A DNA stretch of 64,000 nucleotides, taken from assembly GCF_005502885.1 (NCBI RefSeq), contig NZ_SCMR01000001.1, forward strand, positions 372,001 through 436,000, in the 5' to 3' direction. The DNA comes from Microbacterium sp. 2FI (GTDB lineage Bacteria; Actinomycetota; Actinomycetes; Actinomycetales; Microbacteriaceae). This document shows positions 27,187 to 36,619 of this stretch, piece after piece. Below the pieces are notes generated by a model that had not been told where the DNA came from, did not search any database, and saw nothing but the letters and a program-made list of their open reading frames with translations. Both the position numbers and the translations under genes were made by a program. Every line of letters starts with the position of its first letter. Within the stretch, counting starts at the first letter, position 1.

Positions 27187-28229
27187 GCGCAGCATCGCCC
27201 TTCGAGATCGGCATCTTCACCTTCGGCGAGCTCACGCGTGACGCGGACGGCATTCCGATGCGCGCGGCGCAGCGATTGAGCGACCTGCTGGAGTGGGCGA
27301 GCGTGGCCGACGATGCGGGCCTCGACGTCTTCGGAGTGGGAGAACACCATCGGGCCGACTTCGCGGTGTCATCACCCCAGGTCGTGCTCGCGGCGGCAGC
27401 AGCGCGTACCGACCGGATCCGCCTGACGAGCACCGTCACTGTGCTCTCCAGCGCCGATCCGGTGCGTGTCCACGAGGATTTCGCCACGCTCGACCTGATC
27501 AGCAAGGGTCGGGCCGAGGTCACGGCGGGCCGTGGCGCCTACATCGAGTCTTTTCCACTGTTCGGACAGGACCTGGACCGATACGACGAGTACTTCGAGG
27601 ACCGGCTGGACCTGCTGCTGAAGATCCGTGACGAGAACCCCGTCACGTGGACCGGCACGACGCGCCCGGCGATGAACAGCGCGGGAGTGTGGCCGCGACC
27701 GTTCCAGGAGGCGCTGCCGATCTGGGTAGCCGTCGGCGGAACGCCGGACTCGGTTGTGCGGGCAGGCGCCCGCGGCCTCCCGGTCTACCTCGCGATCCTC
27801 GGCGACCCGGCGCGGTTCGTGCCGCTCGCCGAGCTCCACCGCCGCGCAGCGGACGCCGCGGGGCATGAGGGCGCTCGCATCGGCGTCACGTCGCACTTTC
27901 ACGTGGGGCGCACGTCGCAGGGTGCCCGCAACGAGTTCTATCCGCACTACTCGTCGTACATCGGTCAGAACATGCCACGCGTCGGGCGGCTGGATCGGGA
28001 CGCCTTCGATACCTGGGCGAGTCCGCGGGGCGCACTGTTCGCAGGGAGCCCCGCCGAGATCGTGGACAAGATCCTCTGGGAGCACGAGGCGCTCGGCCAC
28101 AGCCGGTTCCTCGCGCAGGTCGGCCTCGGAGGGCTCGCCCAAGTCGACACGCTGCGTTCCATCGAACTCCTCGCCACCGAGGTCCTCCCGGCCGTCCGCA
28201 GGGCGATCGGAAGCGGAGCCCCCGTTTAG
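27183..28229 (+). CDS. LLM class flavin-dependent oxidoreductase
   Basis: The 348 residues follow the bacterial luciferase-like family (group with IFTFGELTRD at the start, GVGEHHRADFAVSSPQVVLAAAAARTDRIRLTSTVTVLSSADPVRVHEDFATLDLISKGRAEVTAGRG). It binds FMN or F420 and performs monooxygenation or reduction. Last gene of the MarR-controlled operon. Its TAG overlaps the stop of the convergent HAD gene by two bases within TTTAGA. Confidence 0.9.
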   Translation: MSAASPFEIGIFTFGELTRDADGIPMRAAQRLSDLLEWASVADDAGLDVFGVGEHHRADFAVSSPQVVLAAAAARTDRIRLTSTVTVLSSADPVRVHEDFATLDLISKGRAEVTAGRGAYIESFPLFGQDLDRYDEYFEDRLDLLLKIRDENPVTWTGTTRPAMNSAGVWPRPFQEALPIWVAVGGTPDSVVRAGARGLPVYLAILGDPARFVPLAELHRRAADAAGHEGARIGVTSHFHVGRTSQGARNEFYPHYSSYIGQNMPRVGRLDRDAFDTWASPRGALFAGSPAEIVDKILWEHEALGHSRFLAQVGLGGLAQVDTLRSIELLATEVLPAVRRAIGSGAPV

Positions 28230-29083
28230 ATCAGCCCATGGCGGCGGAACGCGTTCCAGACGCCGTCGTCCAGAACGGATGTGGTGACCTCGTCGGCGGC
28301 AGCCTTGATCGCCTGGTCGGCGTTGCCCATCGCGATGCCGACGCCGCACACGTCCAGCATCTCGACGTCGTTCGCGCTGTCGCCGATGCCGATGGCCGAC
28401 CCGGCATCCATGCCGAGGAGGTTGAGCAGCTGGAGGATGGTGGAGCCCTTGTTGACCCCGTGGAGCGTGACCTCGCCGCTAGCAGGCCCCATGTGCGGAA
28501 TCGTGCCGGTGATGACGTGGAACTCGCCCAGGAACGCTTCGCTGACGCGCTCGAACGCCCGCTGATCGTCGGCGAGGAACAGCGACTTGGCGATCCCGGT
28601 GCTGGTCATCGGGCGGATGTGGTCGAATGCCCGGAGGGCCGGGTGGTCGCTCTCCGAGGCGACGGCCAACAGATCGGGCCGGGGGTCGCCTTGGCGAGCG
28701 AGGTCCTCGGCGAGGTATTTCACGAAGCGATCGCGCATTCCCGGACTCGGATATACCTCATCGTAGGACTGCAGGTAGTAGTCGTACCCCGCCTCCTCGT
28801 AGAACGCGACCATGCGCGTCGTCGCTTCTTCGGGCAGTGTGCGGGAGATCACGAGGTCGTCGCCGATCTCGGCGAACCCGCCTCCTGCGCTGATGGTGCC
28901 GTCGAATCCGATCGCACGGATCTGCGGGTAGATCTCGGTCCTCGAGCGTCCGGTGCACAGATACATGAGGTGGCCGTCAGCGCGAGCCCTGCGAATCGCC
29001 TCGACGGTCGTCTGAGCGATTCTCTCGCCTCCGTCGATGAGCGTGCCGTCGACGTCCAGGAACACGATGCGGGGGGAAGCCAT
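28226..29083 (-). CDS. HAD superfamily hydrolase (Cof type)
   Basis: A 285-residue class IIB HAD phosphatase: motif I VFLDVDGTLIDG, motif II YLCTGRSRTEIY, Lys in VNKGSTILQLL, and motif IV GIGDSANDVEML. The broad cap suggests sugar-phosphate or FMN-type substrates. It is one nt behind the GH1 gene, so it is part of the beta-glucoside operon and may dephosphorylate a sugar phosphate. Confidence 0.9.
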   Translation of the reverse strand: MASPRIVFLDVDGTLIDGGERIAQTTVEAIRRARADGHLMYLCTGRSRTEIYPQIRAIGFDGTISAGGGFAEIGDDLVISRTLPEEATTRMVAFYEEAGYDYYLQSYDEVYPSPGMRDRFVKYLAEDLARQGDPRPDLLAVASESDHPALRAFDHIRPMTSTGIAKSLFLADDQRAFERVSEAFLGEFHVITGTIPHMGPASGEVTLHGVNKGSTILQLLNLLGMDAGSAIGIGDSANDVEMLDVCGVGIAMGNADQAIKAAADEVTTSVLDDGVWNAFRRHGLI

Positions 29084-29084
29084 C

Positions 29085-30524
<1,440 letters not shown>

Positions 30525-32396
30525 CTACTTCTCGGGGACGATCGATTCGACGGCCTGCGCGAAGAACAGAGGATCCCCGTGCGCGATCGGTCCGGACGCC
30601 GGACTGCCGACCTCAGGGTAGAGGTCTGAGTTGGTGACCACCACGGGGGTCGTCAGGTCGTAGCCCGCGGCCTTGATCGCCTCGAGATCGAACTCGACGA
30701 GCAGATCGCCGGCCTTCACGTGCTGACCGGTCTCGGTCTTGAGGGTGAAGTGCTTGCCGCCCAGCTTGACCGTGTCGATTCCCACGTGAATAAGCAGTTC
30801 GGCGCCGTCGGCGTGACGCAGTCCGACGGCGTGCCCGGTCGGGAACGCGGCGACGACCACGGCATCGAAGGGCGCATAGACGGCACCCGATCGGGGGACG
30901 ATCGCGACGCCCTGACCCAGGCCCCCTTCCGCGAACACGGCGTCCGGGGTCTCCGACAGTGGCACCACGGTGCCGTCGAGCGGGCTGCGCACCTCGACGT
31001 CGTTGCCCTCGGCCGCCACCACGGCGTCCTCGGCGGGGTCCTTGAAACCGACGAGGACGGTGAGCAGGAAGGGGATGAGGATCGCGGCCGCAAGGCCGAG
31101 GATGAGCAGGAGCGTGCTTCCGGTGCCGAACAGCGCAGGCAGCGCGAGCGCGGACGCGAGCACGAATGCATTGGAGGCGACGCCGCCGGCGGCCAGGAGC
31201 GCACCGCCGATCACTCCGCCGACCACACCGAAGGCGAAGGGGCGCTTGAGGGGGAGGTTCACGCCGTAGATCGCGGGCTCGGTGACCCCGGCCAGGAAGC
31301 CTGACAGGGTTGCCGGGGCTGCGAGGGACTTGAGGTTCTTGTTGCGCGTTCGGACCCACACGCCGGCGACGGCGGAAGCTTGAGCGAGCACAGCGGCGAA
31401 CACGGGGGCGAGCATGAGGATGAGGCCGGTGTCCTGCATCTCGACGACGAAGAGCGGGATGAAGCCCCAGTGCAGCCCGAAGATCACGAAGACCTGCCAC
31501 ATGCCGCCCATCACGGCTCCTCCGAGCCACGGGGCGACCTCGAAGAGCCATCCGATCCCTCCGGCGAGTCCTCCACTGATCAGGTTGGAGATCGGTCCGA
31601 TCACGAGGAACGTCAGGGGCACAAGCGTGAGGACGATCACCATCGGTGTGGCGAAGCGACGAATCGAGGAGTGCAGCTTCGCGTACAGGAAGCGCTCCAT
31701 GTGCGACTGCAGCCAGACGATGATGATGATCGGGATGACACTGGAGACGTAGCTGACCATCGTGAACGGGATGCCGAGGAAGGTCAGGTCGGGAGAGCCG
31801 TTGAGTGCCACGATCGAGGGGTAGACCAGTGCTCCGGCCAGTGCCAGCGAGGTGAACTGCTGGGCGCCGAAGTACTTCGCCGAGGTGATGGCGAGCGCGA
31901 GCGGCAGGAAATAGATGAACGCGTCCGAGAGTGCGTTCAGTACCGTGTACGTCGTGGTGGTCGTGTCGATCCAGCCGAAGGTCACCGCGGCCGCGAGAAA
32001 CGCCTTCAGCAGACCGGTGCCGGCCAGAGCCCACAGCAGCGGCGTGAAGATCGCCGAGATCATGGAGATGAACCTGTTGAGCGGGTTTCCCTTCGGCGCC
32101 TCCTTTGCGGCGCTGGACGCCGCGCTCGGACCGTTCCCCGTCAGAGAGGAGATCTTGCCGATCTCGGCGTAGACCTCGGGCACATCGTTGCCGATGACCA
32201 CCTGGTACTGGCCGCCGGCCTCCGCCGTGGCGATCACACCGGGGGTCGCCTTGACGGCGGCCTTGTCCACTTTCGCGTCATCCTTGATCACGAATCGCAG
32301 TCGCGTGGCACAGTGCACGAGGGACTGCACGTTCTCTTCGCCGCCGACGCCCTGGAGGACCCCGGCGGCCGTCTTCTGATGATCCATCGAACTCAC
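30525..32396 (-). CDS. bglP: beta-glucoside PTS transporter EIIBCA
   Basis: A single 623-residue permease of the PTS Glc/bgl family, order IIB-IIC-IIA. IIB Cys29 in VHCATRLRFV carries the phosphate; the IIC part has the long run of membrane helices from about 110 to 450; the IIA domain ends the chain with His537 in IHVGIDTVKLGGKHF. It imports beta-glucosides and phosphorylates them. A RAT/terminator leader and a LicT gene lie just upstream, giving substrate-dependent expression. ATG 32396 (or 32387) starts the IIB domain. Confidence 0.95.
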   Translation of the reverse strand: MSSMDHQKTAAGVLQGVGGEENVQSLVHCATRLRFVIKDDAKVDKAAVKATPGVIATAEAGGQYQVVIGNDVPEVYAEIGKISSLTGNGPSAASSAAKEAPKGNPLNRFISMISAIFTPLLWALAGTGLLKAFLAAAVTFGWIDTTTTTYTVLNALSDAFIYFLPLALAITSAKYFGAQQFTSLALAGALVYPSIVALNGSPDLTFLGIPFTMVSYVSSVIPIIIIVWLQSHMERFLYAKLHSSIRRFATPMVIVLTLVPLTFLVIGPISNLISGGLAGGIGWLFEVAPWLGGAVMGGMWQVFVIFGLHWGFIPLFVVEMQDTGLILMLAPVFAAVLAQASAVAGVWVRTRNKNLKSLAAPATLSGFLAGVTEPAIYGVNLPLKRPFAFGVVGGVIGGALLAAGGVASNAFVLASALALPALFGTGSTLLLILGLAAAILIPFLLTVLVGFKDPAEDAVVAAEGNDVEVRSPLDGTVVPLSETPDAVFAEGGLGQGVAIVPRSGAVYAPFDAVVVAAFPTGHAVGLRHADGAELLIHVGIDTVKLGGKHFTLKTETGQHVKAGDLLVEFDLEAIKAAGYDLTTPVVVTNSDLYPEVGSPASGPIAHGDPLFFAQAVESIVPEK

Positions 32397-32459
32397 GTGC
32401 TTCCTGCCGCGCCTGCGCGGCCGTCATGTCCGAGAAGGCTCCGTCGGCGCCAGGGCAAC

Positions 32460-32510
32460 AAAAAAACCTGAACTCGTTCACGACCTTTCGGCCATGTGAG
32501 TTCAGGTTTT
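32460..32510 (-). terminator. leader terminator of bglP (antitermination target)
   Basis: On the minus strand AAAACCTGAACTC (32510-32498) and GAGTTCAGGTTTT (32475-32463) form a perfect 13-bp stem with a 22-nt loop, ending in a run of seven T. The 5' arm overlaps the 3' end of the RAT, so the two structures exclude each other. Confidence 0.92.
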
Positions 32511-32533
32511 GCCTGCGTCCGCAGTAACAATCC
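32505..32533 (-). promoter_or_regulatory. RAT antiterminator site for LicT/BglG
   Basis: The minus-strand 29-mer begins GGATTGTTACTG and ends GCAGGCAAAACC, matching the conserved RAT of E. coli bgl and Bacillus lic/bgl leaders almost base for base. LicT/BglG dimers bind this hairpin and stop the terminator from forming. Confidence 0.93.
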
Positions 32534-32540
32534 GGAGACT

Positions 32541-32566
32541 TCCGCAGGACAGCGTTGCCCTGCGGA
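32541..32566 (-). repeat. hairpin between licT and the RAT
   Basis: TCCGCAGG and CCTGCGGA form an 8-bp stem with a 10-nt loop just after the licT stop. It may separate licT from the bglP leader or stabilise the RNA; it has no T-tract. Confidence 0.4.
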
Positions 32567-32568
32567 CG

Positions 32569-33471
32569 TCACGGTATCACGGGATCGCCCGGATCTTCAA
32601 ACGCGAGCTGCGTGGCCAGGCGCTCGACATGCACCACGACGTAGAGCACCTCCTCGTCGGTGAGCTCCGATCCCGTCGCCGCGCGGACGTAGGCCTTCAC
32701 GTCTTCTGCGATGGCGAAGGATCGCGGGTAGCTGCGCTTGGCGAACTCGAAGAATGAAGAGTCGCTGCCGCGGAGCATGGTCCTGGCCACGAGCCGCTGC
32801 AGCAGGAACTGGACATGGAGGATGAACCGCGCGTAGTCGGCGCTCGTCGTGTCGAGGGCGACACCGAGACCCGACTCGACCGTGGAAACGACGTGCTGCA
32901 CGCGCCTGAACAGCAGCGCGGCGGTGCCGTTGGGCTCGTCGCGGGTCGCGTTGAGGAGGTGCATCGTCAGGAAGACGGACTCCTCTTCCGGCAGGTCGGT
33001 GCCGAGACGCGAGCTGATCGATGAGGCCATCAGGACTGCGGCACCGAACTCCTGAGGGAACAGCACCCGCAGTTCCGGCATGGACGTCGCGGGGATGCGC
33101 ACGCCCTGTTGCAGCCGCTCGAGCACGTACTGGACGTGATCGATGACCGCGAGCAGGATTCGGCGGCCGAGATCACGCCCCAGCATCCGCTCCGCCTCAT
33201 CCACCGCGGCTGTGACCGCCTCGACGATCGGGTACGGCACATCCGTGAGCAGTCGGCGCGCGCGATCCCCCTCGGCACCGTCCTCGAGGATGAACGTCTT
33301 CTCGATCCTTGCCGGATCGAGGTGATCCTCCGGCTTGAGCTGGAAGCCGATGCCGCGGCCCATGAGCACCCGCTCGCGGCCCGACTCGTCGACCGAGATG
33401 ACGACGTTGTTGTTGAGCACCTTGTGCGCAGCGCGCGCCGACCTGCGCCCGGCGCCTTCGTCGGCCGTCAT
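32569..33471 (-). CDS. licT: LicT/BglG-type transcriptional antiterminator
   Basis: RNA-binding regulator of the beta-glucoside operon. The N-terminal co-antiterminator domain (about 15-70) shows HKVLNNNVVISVDESGRERVLMGRGIGF; two PRD domains follow, with their phosphorylation histidines likely in IDHVQYVLER, FLTMHLLN and VHVERL. PTS-dependent phosphorylation would switch it off without substrate and on with HPr. Product 300 residues, slightly longer than usual because of an Arg/Ala-rich N-terminal extension. It is the gene just ahead of bglP. Confidence 0.93.
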   Translation of the reverse strand: MTADEGAGRRSARAAHKVLNNNVVISVDESGRERVLMGRGIGFQLKPEDHLDPARIEKTFILEDGAEGDRARRLLTDVPYPIVEAVTAAVDEAERMLGRDLGRRILLAVIDHVQYVLERLQQGVRIPATSMPELRVLFPQEFGAAVLMASSISSRLGTDLPEEESVFLTMHLLNATRDEPNGTAALLFRRVQHVVSTVESGLGVALDTTSADYARFILHVQFLLQRLVARTMLRGSDSSFFEFAKRSYPRSFAIAEDVKAYVRAATGSELTDEEVLYVVVHVERLATQLAFEDPGDPVIP

Positions 33472-33497
33472 GGGGGAATCCTATGCCGCAGTGCTCG

Positions 33498-34136
33498 TCA
33501 CGGAGTCGGGGTCACCACTGCAGTCGTGGAGCCGGAGAAGCTCGCTCGGACTTCCGCGACTGTCTGTATCGTCGCGATGTTGGTCAGCGCGTAGCCGAGT
33601 GCGACCCGCTGCCAGTCGGCGTTGATGCTGGAGGTCGCATCCGAGACAACCGTCACCCGGTAGCCGTGGTCTGCGGCATCACGCGCGGTGTGCTCGACCG
33701 CCATGTTCGTCCACACGCCGACGATCACGACATCGGTCACCTCGAGATTGCGGAGCATCACATCGAGGGAGGTGCCGTGGAAGGCGCTCATCCGGATGCG
33801 GTCGAGGACCGGTTCGTCGTCGCGGGGGTCAAGACCGTCGACGATGTCAGCGCCCCACGTACCCGCTCGAAGGCTGTCGGGTCCGATCATCCGGAAGATC
33901 GGTGCGTTCGCGCCGCCCAGCCCGGCCGGCACGGGGAACGCGACGATGCGGTTGTGGAAGACGGGGGCGCCGGCAGACCGGGCGGAGTCGAGCACCGCTC
34001 TCACGTTGGTGATCACGTCCTGCTCCTCTGCATGCTGGGCCGCACCGAATGCGGCGAAAGCCCCGTCCGGGTGGAGATTGTCGTTCTGCATGTCGACGAC
34101 GAGTATCGCCGGGAGGTTACGCGTGGGCTCTGTCAT
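33498..34136 (-). CDS. isochorismatase-fold hydrolase lacking the catalytic Cys
   Basis: A 212-residue cysteine-hydrolase-fold protein: Asp15 in VVDMQND is present, but the triad lysine position reads LDRIRMSAF (Arg113) and the nucleophile position in VGVWTNMAVEHTARDA is Ala146 where the family has Cys. The GT-x-x-D, cis-peptide and ARDA motifs are kept. It may be inactive, use another residue, or serve as a binding protein. It follows the TetR gene (gap 63 nt, with a palindrome) and precedes licT. Confidence 0.8.
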   Translation of the reverse strand: MTEPTRNLPAILVVDMQNDNLHPDGAFAAFGAAQHAEEQDVITNVRAVLDSARSAGAPVFHNRIVAFPVPAGLGGANAPIFRMIGPDSLRAGTWGADIVDGLDPRDDEPVLDRIRMSAFHGTSLDVMLRNLEVTDVVIVGVWTNMAVEHTARDAADHGYRVTVVSDATSSINADWQRVALGYALTNIATIQTVAEVRASFSGSTTAVVTPTP

Positions 34137-34166
34137 GGTGAGCGAGAACGCACGGTCGGCGAATGT

Positions 34167-34178
34167 ATTCCTCGGAAT
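34167..34178. promoter_or_regulatory. palindrome upstream of the isochorismatase-fold gene
   Basis: ATTCC-TC-GGAAT lies 31 nt before the start, next to a minus-strand CATATT that could be a -10. Its core equals the centre of the MarR operator at 21237-21252. Confidence 0.5.
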
Positions 34179-34199
34179 GCAATATGGCCGACAGCAGCC

Positions 34200-34856
34200 C
34201 TACTGCGGGGGAAGCCGATCCGCCTCGATGAGCTCGGCGACGAAGTCGATGTCTGTCACCGTGGACAGGTAGAAGGCCAGCTCGTAGTGCATGTCGATCC
34301 GCTCCGGATCGAGCAGCCACTGGACCTGCAGGCCGTCCATCATCGCGAGGGTGCCGATCGCGGCAGACTCGGGCGTCGCGCCGGCAGCCAGGTGGCCGGT
34401 GTCGGCCAAGGATGTGAAGGCCTCTCTCACGAAATCCCGTGTGCGGGCATAGCGCGAGACGAAGTGGTCGTGCGCGGGATGATCGGCAGCGGTCGCCTCA
34501 GTGGACAGGATCGCGTAGAGCTTCACGATCCCGGGCTTCGATGCATTGGCGGCAGCGAGATGGATCAGCGCATGGAGAGCACTCTTGCCGTCGCGGGTGT
34601 ACTGCCGCATCGCGTCGGCATCCACCTCGTCGCGATGATCGAGCATTGCGTCGAGGAGCGCGATCTTGTCGGGGAAATGGTGCAGGAGTCCTGAATTGCT
34701 GATCCCGGCGCGCCGCGCGACGTCGCGGAGCGAGCCGGAGTGGTAACCCGACTCCGAGAAGACCTCGAGCGCCGCCTCGAGGATCGCGACTCGGGTTGCC
34801 GCGGTCTTCCGATACGGCCCGCGCGGCTTGAGGGAGGGTTGTGCGGTGTCAGCCAT
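34200..34856 (-). CDS. TetR family regulator
   Basis: The 218 residues (ATG 34856; upstream residues of the longer frame are not TetR-like) begin with the HTH RGPYRKTAATRVAILEAALEVFSESGYHSGSLRDVARRAGISNSGLLHHF. The ligand domain includes the TetR_C-type stretch LYAILSTEATAADHPAH. It is strikingly similar to the TetR at 39990-40640. It is divergent from the ABC substrate-binding gene, so it probably represses that promoter. Confidence 0.9.
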   Translation of the reverse strand: MADTAQPSLKPRGPYRKTAATRVAILEAALEVFSESGYHSGSLRDVARRAGISNSGLLHHFPDKIALLDAMLDHRDEVDADAMRQYTRDGKSALHALIHLAAANASKPGIVKLYAILSTEATAADHPAHDHFVSRYARTRDFVREAFTSLADTGHLAAGATPESAAIGTLAMMDGLQVQWLLDPERIDMHYELAFYLSTVTDIDFVAELIEADRLPPQ

Positions 34857-34925
34857 TGTGCTCAACCGTAGCCACGGCCACATGCACACGCCAGTCGTGA
34901 GAGTGCCGATGATCACAACTCGATT

Positions 34926-34955
34926 ACGAATACAGGACACCTGGTCGGAATTCGT
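34926..34955. promoter_or_regulatory. TetR operator over the SBP promoter
   Basis: ACGAAT (34926-34931) and ATTCGT (34950-34955) form an inverted repeat with 18 nt between them, and the right half lies in the spacer of a plus-strand promoter: GGACAC (34935-34940), 17 nt, TACCTT (34958-34963). Binding there would block the ABC substrate-binding gene. Confidence 0.5.
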
Positions 34956-35011
34956 GGTACCTTCCATCCGAAGCAGTCCATGGGGGACTGCCGCAGACAG
35001 AAGGGCCGAAG

Positions 35012-36538
35012 ATGCTCCGCTGGAAGACCATGGCTGCCACCTTTGCGGTGGCCGCCCTCGCGCTGGCGGGATGCTCTGCCGCCGACGAATCAACCCCCGA
35101 CGACGAGCCGACATCGGTGATCATCGGGCAGTTCCTCGCACCCGCGACTTTTGAGGTGACCCAGGCCGAGTGGGGCAACCGCGCGCTCTACTACCAGGCG
35201 GTCTACGACACCCTGCTCTACGGTGAGTCCGACGGCAGCATCGAGCCGAACCTCGCGACGGAGTTCGTCTACTCCGACGACAACAAGGAGCTCACGCTCA
35301 CGCTCCGCGACGATGTCGAGTTCACCGATGGAACCCCGCTCACCGCCGAGGTCGTCGTCGAGAACCTCGAGCGGTTCAAGAACGGCGGCGGCGCCTACGC
35401 CGGCGATCTTGCGAACGTCGATGCATTCGAGGCGCCCGACGAGACGACAGTCGTGCTGACGCTGAGCGCGCCCGACCCCGCGCTCCTGGCGTATCTCAGC
35501 CGTGAAGCAGGCCTCATCGCCGCTCCCTCGACGTTCGACGCCGAGGATGCCGCGACCAACCCGGTCGGATCGGGACCCTACGTCCTCAATCAGGACGCCA
35601 CGACCACCGGCACGAGCTACGTCTTCACGAAGAACCCCGACTACTGGAACACCGAGGTCCAGCTTTGGGACACCGTCACGATGAACGTGCTGGCCGACCC
35701 GACCGCCGGAATCAACGCGATCCAGGCCGGCGAGGTCGACACGATGGTGCTCACCGACAACAACAACCTCGACCAGGTCGAGGCGGCGGGCTTCACGATC
35801 GAGGCGAGCGAGCTGAACTTCCAGGGGCTGCTGCTTCTGGACCGTGGGGGCGAGCTGGATCCGGCGATCGGCGACGTGCGTGTTCGCCAGGCGATCAACT
35901 ACGCCCTCGACCGTGAGGGCCTGCTCGAGGCGCTCCAGCTCGGCAACGGCACGGTGACCACGCAGGTCTTCAACAAGGCGTCTGCGGCATACGACCCTGA
36001 GCTCGACTCGTTCTACTCGTACGACCCCGAGAAGTCGCGGGAGCTCCTGGCCGAGGCCGGCTTCGAGGATGGGCTTGAGCTCGAGATGTCGAGCACGGCG
36101 GTCCTCGGCGCCGCCCAGTTCCCGCTGATCGGTCAGCAGCTCGCCGACGTCGGCATCACGGTCAACTGGGTGGACACCCCGGTGGAGAACTACATCGCTG
36201 ACCTGACCGCTCCGAAGTACGCCGCCGTGCCGATGCAGCTCGAGACGAACGCCGACTGGCAGCTGATCCAGTTCATGATCTCGCGCACCGCACCGTTCAA
36301 CCCGTTCGGCTTCGGCGACGAGACCACGGACGCACTGATCTCCGAGATCCAGAACGGCGACAAGGCGACGCAGGATGAGAAGGCTGCTGAGCTCAACGCC
36401 TACATCGTTGAGCAGGGCTGGTTCGCGCCGTACTACCGCGTCAGCGCGGGCTACGCGTACAACGCAGAGACGACGGCCGTGACGCTGAACGCCACGAACA
36501 TCGTTCCGTCGATCTTCGACATCACGCCCGCGCAGTAG
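35012..36538 (+). CDS. ABC substrate-binding lipoprotein, family 5 (Opp/Dpp type)
   Basis: A 508-residue lipoprotein: lipobox LALAGC, lipidated Cys21. The mature protein shows the SBP_bac_5 layout: FVYSDDNKELTLTLRDDVEFTDGTPLTAEVVVENLERFK, NPVGSGPYVL, VRQAINYALDREGLL. Such proteins bind peptides but also oligosaccharides and beta-glucosides. It is upstream of a GH3 glucosidase and far (over 5 kb) from the only matching permease genes on the other strand (41.8-45.4 kb), with which it likely works. A strong hairpin follows it. Confidence 0.9.
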   Translation: MLRWKTMAATFAVAALALAGCSAADESTPDDEPTSVIIGQFLAPATFEVTQAEWGNRALYYQAVYDTLLYGESDGSIEPNLATEFVYSDDNKELTLTLRDDVEFTDGTPLTAEVVVENLERFKNGGGAYAGDLANVDAFEAPDETTVVLTLSAPDPALLAYLSREAGLIAAPSTFDAEDAATNPVGSGPYVLNQDATTTGTSYVFTKNPDYWNTEVQLWDTVTMNVLADPTAGINAIQAGEVDTMVLTDNNNLDQVEAAGFTIEASELNFQGLLLLDRGGELDPAIGDVRVRQAINYALDREGLLEALQLGNGTVTTQVFNKASAAYDPELDSFYSYDPEKSRELLAEAGFEDGLELEMSSTAVLGAAQFPLIGQQLADVGITVNWVDTPVENYIADLTAPKYAAVPMQLETNADWQLIQFMISRTAPFNPFGFGDETTDALISEIQNGDKATQDEKAAELNAYIVEQGWFAPYYRVSAGYAYNAETTAVTLNATNIVPSIFDITPAQ

Positions 36539-36546
36539 CAGGCGAG

Positions 36547-36577
36547 GGGCGGACGAGGACCACGGTCCCGTCCGCCC
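36547..36577 (+). terminator. hairpin between SBP and GH3 genes
   Basis: GGGCGGACG with CGTCCGCCC, and inside it GGACC with GGTCC, form a 14-bp stem with one bulged A and a 2-nt loop. There is little T after it, so it likely stabilises the SBP message and only partly terminates. Confidence 0.55.
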
Positions 36578-36619
36578 TTCCTCGCTGTCGCCGAACGAAC
36601 CCCAGAACTGGACTCCCTC

